Positions 17,096 to 27,107 of a stretch of DNA of 64,000 nt are shown in pieces. Each line of letters begins with the position of its first letter. Position 1 is the stretch's first letter. The notes under the pieces were generated by a model that was not told the origin of the DNA, did no database searches, and was given only the letters and a program-made list of their open reading frames with translations. Origin of the DNA: Promethearchaeota archaeon (GTDB taxonomy: Archaea > Asgardarchaeota > Lokiarchaeia > Sigyniarchaeales > SOKP01); NCBI GenBank assembly GCA_016839745.1, contig JAEOTS010000152.1:1-64000 (forward strand). The letters are read 5' to 3'. The translations under genes and the position numbers were made by a program.

Positions 17096-17639
17096 TGTTT
17101 CTCAAAAACTGAATAAATTTATATTATTTAAAAATTATCAAAAATGCGTCCGATATCTAAGAAATAAGGAAAAAATCATTACTATTCGGATTCTATCTTC
17201 CATAACTGAGAATTTACATAAATTATACTAAATCTATAATTAAGCTTAATTGTTTTTACTTCTTTTAGTTCTATAGTATACTAAATAGACAATGTCAATT
17301 TGTTTGATTTATTAAGTAAAATAGAACTATATTACTATCATCAAGATTCAATATTGAATCATTTTGAATTTAATGTTAACTCCATTTTTTAATTTTCTTT
17401 ATCTAAAAAATTTTTGATACCATCAATGCAATTTTTAATAAAAATTAATTCAAATTTCTTGGTTTCTTATCCCGATAATATATTATTGGCAGCGGTTTTT
17501 AACATTATATCCACATTTGTTCTCATTCCATAATGTAGATAACTGTTAAAATTAATTTAAATGGATATCGTATATTTATTTAAAAATGTTTTTGAATATT
17601 ACTAATTAAATATAATTAAGAAACATATTTTATAAAAAT
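17074..17639. other. Divergent gap between TetR and crotonase genes
   Basis: Nearly 570 bases with no convincing gene. The plus-strand ORF at 16989-17231 overlaps TetR and has no protein character. The gap contains operator-like palindromes (17274-17301) and several AT tracts that could serve as TATA elements. An untranslated leader for the crotonase gene is also possible. Confidence 0.45.
17283..17301. promoter_or_regulatory. Operator-like palindrome, candidate TetR site
   Basis: AAATAGACA-A-TGTCAATTT is a 19-base dyad with a single mismatched pair. A second perfect palindrome, TAGTATACTA, lies immediately to its left (17274-17283). Size and symmetry suit a TetR-family dimer, and the TetR gene borders this gap. 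No full second copy was seen, only a half-site-like aaatagacag near 19782. Confidence 0.4.
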
Positions 17640-18476
17640 GTGAGAAATATTATGTCTGAAAAGCAATTTGAACATATAAAAGTTGAAAAAAATAAAGAAA
17701 ATAATTATGCAATCATTTCAATAATTAGGCCTGAGAAACTAAACGCTTTACACACCATCACTTTAAGAGAGATTGCTGAAGCACTTGAAGAAATGGCTTT
17801 TAATAAGTCAGTGAGATGCGTTGTTCTAAGAGGAACAAAAGAATATACAAAAAAGCCAGCATTTTCTGCAGGAGCAGATTTATCTATCCGTGGTCATCCT
17901 GATATAGATCCTAAAAACTTAATGGATCAATCTCATGCGATGTATATAAGGCAAAAATATTATGATATCATAGAGAGATTTCCCAAACCATTAATTGCCG
18001 CTGTAGATGGGTACGCTTTAGGAGGTGGGTTTGAATTAGTATTAGTCTGCGATATTGTTATTGCATCGAAACGTTCAACATTTGGCTTCCCTGAAATAAA
18101 AAGAGGAATTGCACCATTTAATGGAGGCACTCAAAGGTTAATCAGAAATCTTGGTAAGATTAGAACAAAAACTATGATCTTTTTTGGTGAACATTATAAG
18201 GCTGAAGAGATGTACGATTGGGGAATAATATCATTTCTTGTAGATGAGGACAAATTTGAAGATTTTGTACATCAAAAAGCATCTTGGTTAGGGAATGCCC
18301 CAACTAAAAGTCTTTTTGTTATAAAGAAAGCTATTGATTATGGATCTCAAGTACCTTTGAATTTAGGGCTTCAATTTGAGTATTTAGGTTATGCTATTAA
18401 TTCCCAATCTAAAGATGTAATTGAAGGTGTTACAGCATTTTTACAGAAACGAGAACCCAAGTTCACTGGTGAGTAA
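17640..18476 (+). CDS. Enoyl-CoA hydratase
   Basis: Hydrates trans-2-enoyl-CoA in beta-oxidation. Unlike the other crotonase here, both catalytic glutamates are present: GGGFELVLVCDI and FGFPEIKRGIAPFNGGTQR. The oxyanion-hole segment PAFSAGADLS and the opening IISIIRPEKLNAL are canonical. The ORF track starts at a GTG; the ATG at 17652 (MSEKQFEHIK) is the better start. It is rightward, convergent with the 3-hydroxyacyl-CoA dehydrogenase gene, and the product would be the substrate of that enzyme. Regulation by the nearby TetR protein is inferred from the palindromes upstream. Confidence 0.93.
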   Translation: MRNIMSEKQFEHIKVEKNKENNYAIISIIRPEKLNALHTITLREIAEALEEMAFNKSVRCVVLRGTKEYTKKPAFSAGADLSIRGHPDIDPKNLMDQSHAMYIRQKYYDIIERFPKPLIAAVDGYALGGGFELVLVCDIVIASKRSTFGFPEIKRGIAPFNGGTQRLIRNLGKIRTKTMIFFGEHYKAEEMYDWGIISFLVDEDKFEDFVHQKASWLGNAPTKSLFVIKKAIDYGSQVPLNLGLQFEYLGYAINSQSKDVIEGVTAFLQKREPKFTGE

Positions 18477-18566
18477 ATGAAAATAAAATAAAATCAAAAA
18501 GAATTTTTATTATGCTTTTTTTTTAATTTTTTAATTTATTTATCAAGGTTGTAAGCTGTACTGAAA

Positions 18567-19739
18567 TTATTGCATATCGACAAATTTTCCAGATTTAAGC
18601 ATTTCACATGGTTTTAGATAAGATTTCCCCAATTTCTCCGAATATTCTTCTAATACATTGCTAAGCTCTTTGTAGTTAGTTGTTGCATATTGCATTGGAC
18701 CTGGAAAGTTCATACCTGCTTGAATGGCTTCATCTATAACCTTCCAGCTCTTTACAACGCCTTCTTCCAAAATCCTACAACCTTCATTGGCAGTAATTGC
18801 AATGAAAACCCGACGATCAACTAATCCCGCTTTTTTAGATAAATCAGGCTGAGGCCGCCCTTTTGACCAATCATAATATCCTTTTCCAGTTTTTTTTCCC
18901 AAAGTACCTTTATTATAATGCATTGTTAAAACTTTCCCTGGCTTGAAATCAGCGGATATTTTCTCAGCATAATATAAACCGGCGTTAAATGCTATATCTC
19001 TACCAGTAAAATCGGCTAAAGTCAATGAAGTCATAGGAGCGTTTGGATTAGACAAATCAGCATCAACCTGTTCCCAAGGTATTTCGTTCTCGTATGCTAG
19101 ATCCACAATATAATTAGTATATATGCTACTCGGTGCTAATACCCTATTTACAATGAATCCAGGGCGATCTTTTAAAACTCGCGCAACATATCTCTCTCCT
19201 CTAAGACAAGGTAATGTCTTAGCAACTTTCACACCAATATCCATCGCTTCTTCTGAGGCTTTATCTCCTTTTATCACTTCTATCAAGCGCATTAAGGGGG
19301 CAGGATTAAAGAAATGCATTCCAATTACATTTTCAGGTTTATCACAAACTTGAGCAATTTCTGTTATGCTAATAGAAGACGTATTCGAAGCAAATATACA
19401 ATGCTCAGGTGAATTATCAATTACCTCCTTACATAATTGCTGTTTAATATCGGGTTTCTCTAATACCGCTTCTATAACAAGATCAGCATTTTTCACCGCA
19501 TTGCTTAAGTTTTTATTCACTTTTAATTTTTCCATTATTGTTGCCGCAGTTGCACCTTTAGGTAATTTTCCTTTTTCCTCTAACTTCTCAAAACCAGTCC
19601 TATTGTACTCTAGGCCCTTCTGGATAATTTCATCGCTCACATCCACCGCAGTAACGCTATAACCTGCCATTAAACATACTTGGGCAATTCCTTTTCCCAT
19701 ATCTCCAAAGCCAAGCATTACAATATTTTTTACTTCCAC
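18567..19739 (-). CDS. 3-hydroxyacyl-CoA dehydrogenase
   Basis: Oxidises 3-hydroxyacyl-CoA to 3-ketoacyl-CoA with NAD. The Rossmann nucleotide site is GFGDMGKGIAQVCLMAGYSV, with Asp at the end of strand two (VTAVDVSDE) selecting NAD. The catalytic histidine region reads GMHFFNPAPLMRLIEVI, preceded by ASNTSSIS. Two C-terminal dimerisation domains follow: VARVLKDRPGFIVNRVLAP and a second around RVFIAITANEGCRILEEGVV. The 390-residue length fits an NAD domain plus two C-terminal modules rather than the short 280-residue form. Together with the hydratase and thiolase it completes the last three steps of a beta-oxidation turn. Confidence 0.95.
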   Translation of the reverse strand: MEVKNIVMLGFGDMGKGIAQVCLMAGYSVTAVDVSDEIIQKGLEYNRTGFEKLEEKGKLPKGATAATIMEKLKVNKNLSNAVKNADLVIEAVLEKPDIKQQLCKEVIDNSPEHCIFASNTSSISITEIAQVCDKPENVIGMHFFNPAPLMRLIEVIKGDKASEEAMDIGVKVAKTLPCLRGERYVARVLKDRPGFIVNRVLAPSSIYTNYIVDLAYENEIPWEQVDADLSNPNAPMTSLTLADFTGRDIAFNAGLYYAEKISADFKPGKVLTMHYNKGTLGKKTGKGYYDWSKGRPQPDLSKKAGLVDRRVFIAITANEGCRILEEGVVKSWKVIDEAIQAGMNFPGPMQYATTNYKELSNVLEEYSEKLGKSYLKPCEMLKSGKFVDMQ

Positions 19740-19944
19740 ATTATATCACTCTCTTTTATTAATTTTTATGTGATGTTTAATAAATAGACAGCACTCATTA
19801 AAAATGTTTTTTAAAATAGCTTTTCTAAAAAAGACTAGCTGTTACACGGCTAAATAGTAAAATTTCAAATTTCTATATTTTAGGAAAAATTTAAAAGAAA
19901 TAATATACAATGTAGATTTAAAAAATTAATGGTGAAAAGTAAAG

Positions 19945-21222
19945 GTGAAAAATAAAGAAGTATGGTTAATTGATTACGCACGCACTGCATTCTCACGATC
20001 TCGACCTACTCAACCTGAAAGTGATGTATTTAGTGAACTTAGAGGAGATGAGCTATTAGCTCAACTTTTAATACATATGTTTGATAAAAGATTAGTAGGT
20101 AAAGGAATCGAAAGAAAAGATATTGACGAATGTTCTGTGGGATGTGCTGCAGGGGTATTAGAAAATTGGACTTATGGAGGTCGTATGCCCCTTTTCATGG
20201 CAGGATTCCCATTTACTGTCCCTGCTTTTTTCATTGATAGACAATGTGGTTCAGCAGGCTCAGGGATGCATGTTGGAATCATGGAGATAATGACGGGTAA
20301 TAGTAAAACTATTCTATCTACTGGGTTTGAACATATGACACGAGTATATGGAAAGGGTGCGGATCCTAATATAAAAGTAGCTTATAAGAATAGCATGTAT
20401 TATCGGCCAGATATGGATTTAGCAAATGTCTTTAATATGCTAAATACTGCTCAATTATTATACGAAGAGGAAGTCCCAAAATTTACTAAGGAAGATCTTG
20501 ACAAGTTTGGAGTTAGAAGTCATAACTTAACTATTAATAACCAAGAATCTGGGTGGTTTAAAGGTGAAATAGTTCCGATTGAAGGCCATGCACCCGGTAA
20601 TGTGGAAGAGAAGATGATAATTGATAAGGACATGAATGCTAGGAAGTCCACATTAGAAGCAGTATTAAAATTACCACGATTGACAAAACCCTTTTTCTTA
20701 GAAAAAAATGGTGGAAAAGAAGGTTATATTAAAAGGGAAGGGACAGATAAAGGAGTTATAACTGCAGCAAATTCTTCTCCTTTAAATGCTGGAGCAACTG
20801 CTGCAGTTTTAATGGAAGCAGAAGAAGCCAAGAAGAGGGAAATTGAACCAATGGCACGTATCGTTTCCATAGGCTGGGCAGGGGTAGATCCTCATACCAT
20901 GGGGAGAGGCCCTGTGCCCGCAACACGAAAGGCTTTAGAGTATGCAGGTCTTAAAGCTGAAGATATCGACTTTTGGGAGATTAATGAGGCATTTTGCATA
21001 GTTGCGTTGAATTGCATGGACAAACTTAATATTCCGGAAGAAAAGGTAAACGTTATGGGCGGGTCAACTGCTATCGGGCACCCTTTAGGATCAACAATGG
21101 TCCGCCTTACTGGCACTTTAGCACGAATCTTAAAGGACAATAAAGCAAAATATGGTGTTGCTAATGCCTGTTGTGGTGGAGGACAGGGTGTGGCAACTGT
21201 AATCGAAAATCTTGATAGCTAA
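19945..21222 (+). CDS. Thiolase (acetyl-CoA acetyltransferase family), copy 1
   Basis: Thiolytic cleavage or condensation of acyl-CoA. The nucleophilic Cys is in DRQCGSAGSGMH. The second half supplies WEINEAFCIVALN, the catalytic His in GGSTAIGHPLGSTM, and the general-base Cys in NACCGGGQG. The 425 residues include the extra loop (KREGTDKGVITAANSSPLNA) shared with its paralogue. Translation appears to start at GTG (MKNKEVWLIDYART); the matching paralogue uses TTG. About 80 percent or more of residues match the 32.5-kb copy by eye. It is rightward, diverging from the dehydrogenase gene. Confidence 0.95.
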   Translation: MKNKEVWLIDYARTAFSRSRPTQPESDVFSELRGDELLAQLLIHMFDKRLVGKGIERKDIDECSVGCAAGVLENWTYGGRMPLFMAGFPFTVPAFFIDRQCGSAGSGMHVGIMEIMTGNSKTILSTGFEHMTRVYGKGADPNIKVAYKNSMYYRPDMDLANVFNMLNTAQLLYEEEVPKFTKEDLDKFGVRSHNLTINNQESGWFKGEIVPIEGHAPGNVEEKMIIDKDMNARKSTLEAVLKLPRLTKPFFLEKNGGKEGYIKREGTDKGVITAANSSPLNAGATAAVLMEAEEAKKREIEPMARIVSIGWAGVDPHTMGRGPVPATRKALEYAGLKAEDIDFWEINEAFCIVALNCMDKLNIPEEKVNVMGGSTAIGHPLGSTMVRLTGTLARILKDNKAKYGVANACCGGGQGVATVIENLDS

Positions 21223-21489
21223 AACTACTTTAATCAACATAAATTTATTTTTTTTATACCCTTTAGATTTACTTGTCATTCAAAATATGAATTAAACAAA
21301 AAAAAGTATAAATATACATTAATCATTTAAATCAATAAAATGTAACTCAAGATTAATATAGAATCTTAGAGTAAAGACTAAACTGAGTGAGTACCAATCA
21401 AGAAACCTATTGATGTTCAAGAAGATGAGTTTCAAGACACGCCAGATTTTCATGCTCATTTTAAGATAGATTGGGGAAGGCAAGGAACC

Positions 21490-21927
21490 GTGATATTATG
21501 CTATATAATAATAATTTTAGGTTATTATGGAATTATCGCAAATACTATCCTAATTGATGAGTATGGTAACTGGATTTCTTTTTTAAATATGAATAGGACA
21601 ATATTAATATGGACATATACTTCTTATACTCGTAGTTTTTTTCTAGGAGCAATTTTAGTATTTATAGTATGTTTCATTATGACTTACAAGGAAGATATCC
21701 CCCACTATGGAATTAGAGCATCGATTTGGCTAGTTCCCACGATAGTCTTGGAAGGGTTTATTTTTTATTTTCTTATGTTTGGTTTTAGTTTCGATCCCTT
21801 TATTTTACAATTTGCTCATTTCGAGGGATATCTTAACATTTTAATTTTAATCGGATTAACTCTAAGTGGTTCTTTGATAGGTATGAAATTAAAACAATTG
21901 TCAGTACGAAAAAAAGAAAAATATTAG
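21490..21927 (+). CDS. Small four-helix membrane protein heading the ABC operon
   Basis: 145 residues with four hydrophobic helices (ILCYIIIILGYYGII, FFLGAILVFIVCFIM, LVPTIVLEGFIFYFLMFGF, LNILILIGLTLSGSLIG). No family is recognised. It lies 34 bases before the permease gene, so it is probably co-transcribed and may be an accessory subunit. The start is doubtful: the frame is open back to 21391 and encodes a credible hydrophilic N-terminus (VQEDEFQDTPDFHAHFKIDW) with no start codon. A GTG at 21387 (MSTNQE) lies one base out of frame, which suggests a 1-base indel; see findings. Confidence 0.6.
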   Translation: MILCYIIIILGYYGIIANTILIDEYGNWISFLNMNRTILIWTYTSYTRSFFLGAILVFIVCFIMTYKEDIPHYGIRASIWLVPTIVLEGFIFYFLMFGFSFDPFILQFAHFEGYLNILILIGLTLSGSLIGMKLKQLSVRKKEKY

Positions 21928-21961
21928 AATAGAAGGGAATAAATTATATACAGTTTTTTAG

Positions 21962-23044
21962 GTGGAAAAAAGTATGGCTCGTCAAGCTCAGAATATGATT
22001 AAATATATTATCAAGCGGATATTAATAATGTTTCCAATATTAATCATAGTTTTAATAATTACTTTTATTTTATCAAAATCCATGGATGTGTTTCCCGTCA
22101 TTAACCGGATGGCTACGGGCGAAAATTTTGAAACGATACAGAGAATGATTGCAGAGGAAGAAAGAAGAATGGGATATGACAAACCAGTTTTTATTCAGTT
22201 AATTATTTATCTACAGAATTTTTTCACAGGGAATTGGGGTGATTCCTATGTTATTATGCGTGATACACCTGTAATCGAAGTTATAGCTAATGTCTTTCCT
22301 AAAACAATTGAATTAATGATATTTCCGATTGTTATAATTCCTATCCTTGCTGTTAAACTTGGTGTTCTATCTTCAACGAACAAAGATAAACTAAAAGATA
22401 CCTCTATTCGTTTTCTTGCTGTTCTAGGTGCGGGATTTCCAATATTTTTTATAGCTAACCTATTGCAAGTATTTTTTGGTTTTCAACTAAAACAATTTAC
22501 GTATGGTGAAATTAATATACAGATTTTATTCTCAAATACACCTGGAGCTGAATTGTCGGGGGAATATTACACTGGATTTCGACTTATTGATGCTGTTTTA
22601 AATAACGACCCAGTCTTCTTTTTTGATACTATACTCCATTTATTTATTCCAGTAATTTGTATATCATTTGCTTCTCTGGCTGGTATCACTAGACAAACTC
22701 GTTCTAGTATGTTAGATGTTATGGATCAGGATTATATTCGGACAGCCCGAGCTAAGGGAGTTCCGGAAAAAAGGATCAACAACTCACATGCCCTTCGGAA
22801 TGCTTTAATTCCTTCAAGTAATCTCATCATAACCACGATTACAGGGTCACTTTTAGGATCTCTTTTCTTAGAAGCAACTTTTCAGTATTTAGGATTTGGA
22901 TATTACTTTGTTCGCTCTGTATTTTTAGGTGATTATTTACTTATAAATGGATTTTTAGTATGTTCATGTTTAGTTATAATTGGAGGAACCTTAGTTACTG
23001 ATATAATATATACAATTATCGATCCGAGGATAACATATACTTAA
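21962..23044 (+). CDS. Oligopeptide/dipeptide ABC transporter permease, DppB/OppB type
   Basis: First permease subunit of a peptide-type ABC importer, in the cytoplasmic membrane. Six or so helices are visible. The cytoplasmic EAA-like loop that contacts the ATPase reads DQDYIRTARAKGVPEKRINN followed by SHALRNALIPSSN. The opening MIKYIIKRILIMFPILIIV is typical of DppB. The loop after the first helix is long, as usual. The track starts at GTG 21962; ATG 21974 (MARQAQNM) is equally likely. The 360-residue length is normal. It is followed 13 bases later by the second permease. Confidence 0.93.
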   Translation: MEKSMARQAQNMIKYIIKRILIMFPILIIVLIITFILSKSMDVFPVINRMATGENFETIQRMIAEEERRMGYDKPVFIQLIIYLQNFFTGNWGDSYVIMRDTPVIEVIANVFPKTIELMIFPIVIIPILAVKLGVLSSTNKDKLKDTSIRFLAVLGAGFPIFFIANLLQVFFGFQLKQFTYGEINIQILFSNTPGAELSGEYYTGFRLIDAVLNNDPVFFFDTILHLFIPVICISFASLAGITRQTRSSMLDVMDQDYIRTARAKGVPEKRINNSHALRNALIPSSNLIITTITGSLLGSLFLEATFQYLGFGYYFVRSVFLGDYLLINGFLVCSCLVIIGGTLVTDIIYTIIDPRITYT

Positions 23045-23057
23045 TGATCTAAAAATT

Positions 23058-24059
23058 GTGATTTTAATTATGCAAGGTTATAACGAAAAAGAAAAAATTG
23101 AGGAATATTCAAGTAAGAAGATTAATACAAAAATAAGGCGATTAATCAAATTTTATTTTATGCCTGGATGGCGAAATCCAGACTTTTCCGCACAAGAATA
23201 TCAGATTGAAAAAATAAAATCAAAAAGAAGACTATTCCGCCGTCTTATTACTCCCTTAACCTTGCTTGGTTTTTTTTTGGTTTTAATTGTTGCCTTTATA
23301 GCCGTTTATGCTCCCTGGCTTACTGAACTTACTTTAGCGAATGTAACTCCGCCACTATATCCTGGAGAAGCCTCTTTCCAACAGCCATCACCAGAACACC
23401 CATTAGGTACAACAATATTTGGATGGGATATTCTTGGGAGATTGATCTGGGGTGGTAGGACTACTTTACAGGCAGCAGTGTTCCCAGTTGCAATTTCCAT
23501 AGGTGGAGGTGTTATTTTAGGAACAATTTCGGCATATTTTGGAGGTTGGGTTGATTCCATTATGATGCGTATCTGTGATATATTCTTGAGTTTACCAATG
23601 TTGATTATTGTTATAGTTATTGCTCCCTTGATTGGAAAAGATTTATATAATGTTCTACTAATTTACGGTATTCTTTTTATACCCTTTAACATTAGATTTA
23701 TGCGATCTTTAGTATTACAAGTAAAACAAAACGATTATGTTAGAGCTGCAATAAGTAGTGGTGCAGATAAATTTAGGGTTATGTTTAAACATATTTTTCC
23801 TAATACTATCTCTCCCATTATTATATCTTTTTTTGGAGCAATGGGAATTACTGTTATAGGTCTAGCAGGTCTTGCTTTTATAGGTTTGGGAGACCCTGAT
23901 GTTGCTAATTGGGGAGCAGATATTCTATATGCAAGAGGTCATTTTGAAACTCCAGGAGCATCTCTTTGGCCAGGATTATTCATAGGAATTACTGCAATAG
24001 GATTCATATTAATTGGTGATGGATTGAGAGATGCATTAGATCCACGATTACATATATAA
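23058..24059 (+). CDS. Oligopeptide/dipeptide ABC transporter permease, DppC/OppC type
   Basis: Second permease. It has the DppC layout: a charged cytoplasmic N-terminus of about 70 residues (including MPGWRNPDFSAQEY), one helix (LLGFFLVLIVAFIAVYAPWL), the extracytoplasmic HPLGTTIFGWDILGRLIWGG that marks the family, and five more helices. The EAA loop is KQNDYVRAAISSGADKFR. The end, GDGLRDALDPRLHI, is canonical. The track starts at GTG 23058; ATG 23070 (MQGYNEKEK) is a better candidate. It pairs with the preceding permease to form the translocation channel. Confidence 0.94.
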   Translation: MILIMQGYNEKEKIEEYSSKKINTKIRRLIKFYFMPGWRNPDFSAQEYQIEKIKSKRRLFRRLITPLTLLGFFLVLIVAFIAVYAPWLTELTLANVTPPLYPGEASFQQPSPEHPLGTTIFGWDILGRLIWGGRTTLQAAVFPVAISIGGGVILGTISAYFGGWVDSIMMRICDIFLSLPMLIIVIVIAPLIGKDLYNVLLIYGILFIPFNIRFMRSLVLQVKQNDYVRAAISSGADKFRVMFKHIFPNTISPIIISFFGAMGITVIGLAGLAFIGLGDPDVANWGADILYARGHFETPGASLWPGLFIGITAIGFILIGDGLRDALDPRLHI

Positions 24060-24092
24060 AAAATAAAAACACAATAAAAAAGGAATATTTCT

Positions 24093-27059
24093 ATGGCTTT
24101 TAATTATGGATTTCTACTTGTTGAAGTTGTTGTTATCTTATTAATATTAAGTCTTATGATTGTTTTAATAAATAAATTACTTCCAAACGATCAAAGGATG
24201 CTGACAAACACTAAAAGTCTGGTTTTAAGCTTATTAATAGTCTTTGGAATTATCTTTGGTATTGGGGCTGTTATTGAAAGTGTTGAATATTATTATACAA
24301 TAGTTGGATATTTGAATAACTATTATCTCTTTTTTGCAATAGGAATAAGTATATATTTTCCCCTATACAAAGCCTTTTTGAGAAAATTTGAGAAATCTCA
24401 TTCATCTGAAGATATCAATCTACTTTTTAAAATATACAAAAAAAAAAGTAGAATAATAATTGGTTTAGTTTGGGGTATAGCAGCAATATTTCTCTCGTTT
24501 GATCTATTAGGACTTCAATTGGTATGGGAAGCAAATACACCAGATTATGATATATTATATATTGGGGTTTTCACGGCATTTTTTACCGTTTTTTTTATCA
24601 TAATTCTTACATATTTGATAAATAAAATAAGGCCTATTGAGAAACAAATCCCAAATTTGGAACTTAGAAATTCGTTGATCGCGAGTGGAATAATCTCGTT
24701 TGGTATCTGGTTTATCCAATTTATTATTATTGAAATGTATATCTCTCGATTATTCGGAATAACAATTATAAAACAAGATCTTCGTGTAATAATTGTTGCT
24801 ATCCTAGGTATATTTATTGTGAGCTATTTCAATATGTTAAGAACTAAATTTTTACCGAGAGCAGTTATAAAAAGTAAGAAACAAATTCTAGAAGCAATAA
24901 TGAAAGAGAAGGATAAAACAATACAAATTCAGCAATTCAAAGTAGAGGAATCTATATTAGACGCTCAAGATCCTGATGTCAGTTTTAATGAGGATGAAAA
25001 TGTCGTTTATCTTGCAGAAAGTGTTTCTAACAAAATCTACTTCTTTATATTGAAAAAATTTAGGAACTTACATTTTGTAGATAATAACGCCCATTTAATA
25101 AGAAAAAATGGGAAGATATTTAAGAATATCGTCGTAGGAGTTTTGTGGATCATCGTTTTAGTTATCGTATTCATTAATTTATTACAATTATTATCTAATT
25201 TAAATCCCATTTTTGATATATTTATTCTTAGTGTTCAGTTTGCTTTTTTTATGGTTCTTGTCGACATTTCTATTAATTTTATTTTTACTAAACTTATCCC
25301 TAGTGAGAAACAGATCTCTAAAAAATTTCATAGAGATTCTATTTTCTTTGGTGGTATTATTCTGGTTTGGATTTGGGTGATTCCACTTTTCTTTATTTAT
25401 TATTATTTTTTTACAGGCATCTATCAAACCATCATCACTGATTTTTTCTCTACAATAGTTTTTTTGATTACTATTTTTTTAATAGGAATATATATTACGA
25501 GAAGGCTTTCAAGTAAGAGAGGTTTTGACACATCCCTTAGAAAGGCAGTTGTTATTAATTTATTATGGTTGATTATAAATTTACCACTTAACTTATTCTT
25601 TGTTTATCTTTTTGGTGATAATCTTCTAAACGATATTCTTATTCTAGTTATAGACATCGTTATTGGTTCAGTTATCATTATGAAGCTTTATAATAAAGCG
25701 TTTAAACCATCCTTAAATTTTGTGTTTAGTGTTGAAATTATCACTTTTTTCCTAAGTATAATTATTGTTGAAATCTTGTTAACACTATTTCTAAGAATTT
25801 TACCAAATTATAATTTTAATGTTCAAGATATTCGTGTCCATCTTATTATCGATATATTTGTATTTCTCATTTTTTTTGCCGTTTCTTTAAAAGTTAAGTT
25901 CCGTCCAGAACACTTCGAGGATGAGATGAGAAAAGACCAAAAAATATTAACAACGGTAGCAGAAACACAAGTTCAACCTAGAAAGATTGAAGGAAGAAAA
26001 GTCATTTTGGATGTGAAGGATCTAACGACCTATTTTTACAGTGAAGAAGGAGTTGTACGCGCGGTAGAAGGAGTTTCTTTTAAAATTTATGATGGAGAAA
26101 CTCTTGGGCTTGTAGGAGAAACAGGTTGTGGGAAATCAGTTACTGCTTTATCTATACTTCAGGTCGTCCGACCTCCTGGGAAAATTGAGAGTGGAAAAGT
26201 GATATTTGAAGGTGAAAATTTACTCCAAAAATCTGAAAAGGAAATATTAGCCTATCGCGGAAACAAGATAACAATGATCTTTCAAGATCCTCTTAATTCT
26301 CTAAATCCAGTATTTAAAGTAGGTAGACAGATCTCGGAGGTATTTCTTCTACACATGGAAAATGAACTTCTCGTTGAAGCAGTGAAACATCCTGGCAAAA
26401 ATATGTACAGTATTGCTCGAGAATTGAGTGAGCAATTACTAAGGGAACTTAATATTCCTTCCCCAGAACGGGTTTATGAACTATATCCCCATGAATTAAG
26501 TGGGGGAATGCGCCAAAGAATTCAAGTTGCTATGGGTCTTGCATGTAGTCCTAAATTATTAATAGCAGATGAGCCTACAACTGCGTTGGATGTTACAATC
26601 CAAAATCAAATTCTTCAATTAATGAAGAATCTTCGACAAAAATACAATACATCTATACTTTTTATTACCCATGATCTTGGAATCATATCAAAAATGTGTG
26701 ACAGGGTCGCAGTCATGTATAGTGGATTTATAGTTGAATATGGAGATGTTTATAGGATATTTGAAAGGCCATCCCATCCATATACAAAAGGCCTTATTAC
26801 GTCGATACCCGTTATTGGAAAAAAGAAGGAGGAACTTGAAGTAATTCCGGGTTTAGTGCCAAATTTAATATATCCCCCTTCAGGATGTCGATTTCACCCT
26901 CGTTGTCAATATCGTTTTGAGCCTTGTAATTCTAAAGTACCAAAAAGCATAGAAATTGAACCAGAGTATTTCGTGGCATGCCACCTTTATGATCCTCAAT
27001 ATAAAAGTGAGGCAACCCTTAAATTAAAAGAGTTAGAAAAGAAAAATTTCAGTAATTGA
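24093..27059 (+). CDS. ABC transporter ATPase (DppD/OppD type) fused to a large N-terminal membrane domain
   Basis: 988 residues, about three times the usual OppD length. Residues about 638-985 are a complete OppD-type ATPase: Walker A GETGCGKS, signature LSGGMRQRIQ, Walker B LLIADEPTTALD, switch His in LFITHDLG, and the C-terminal oligopeptide module GCRFHPRCQYRFEPC. Residues 1-630 form a membrane region with roughly 14-16 hydrophobic helices. It appears to repeat: NKLLPNDQRM, NKIRPIEKQI and TKLIPSEKQI recur in similar positions after a helix pair. Such a fusion is not part of the standard family. It may anchor the ATPase or form an extra channel or sensor. It sits between dppC and dppF. Confidence 0.93.
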   Translation: MAFNYGFLLVEVVVILLILSLMIVLINKLLPNDQRMLTNTKSLVLSLLIVFGIIFGIGAVIESVEYYYTIVGYLNNYYLFFAIGISIYFPLYKAFLRKFEKSHSSEDINLLFKIYKKKSRIIIGLVWGIAAIFLSFDLLGLQLVWEANTPDYDILYIGVFTAFFTVFFIIILTYLINKIRPIEKQIPNLELRNSLIASGIISFGIWFIQFIIIEMYISRLFGITIIKQDLRVIIVAILGIFIVSYFNMLRTKFLPRAVIKSKKQILEAIMKEKDKTIQIQQFKVEESILDAQDPDVSFNEDENVVYLAESVSNKIYFFILKKFRNLHFVDNNAHLIRKNGKIFKNIVVGVLWIIVLVIVFINLLQLLSNLNPIFDIFILSVQFAFFMVLVDISINFIFTKLIPSEKQISKKFHRDSIFFGGIILVWIWVIPLFFIYYYFFTGIYQTIITDFFSTIVFLITIFLIGIYITRRLSSKRGFDTSLRKAVVINLLWLIINLPLNLFFVYLFGDNLLNDILILVIDIVIGSVIIMKLYNKAFKPSLNFVFSVEIITFFLSIIIVEILLTLFLRILPNYNFNVQDIRVHLIIDIFVFLIFFAVSLKVKFRPEHFEDEMRKDQKILTTVAETQVQPRKIEGRKVILDVKDLTTYFYSEEGVVRAVEGVSFKIYDGETLGLVGETGCGKSVTALSILQVVRPPGKIESGKVIFEGENLLQKSEKEILAYRGNKITMIFQDPLNSLNPVFKVGRQISEVFLLHMENELLVEAVKHPGKNMYSIARELSEQLLRELNIPSPERVYELYPHELSGGMRQRIQVAMGLACSPKLLIADEPTTALDVTIQNQILQLMKNLRQKYNTSILFITHDLGIISKMCDRVAVMYSGFIVEYGDVYRIFERPSHPYTKGLITSIPVIGKKKEELEVIPGLVPNLIYPPSGCRFHPRCQYRFEPCNSKVPKSIEIEPEYFVACHLYDPQYKSEATLKLKELEKKNFSN

Positions 27060-27107
27060 ATAAAAAAGTATTTTATCATAAACCTTAATGAAAATATAAT
27101 ATAGTGT

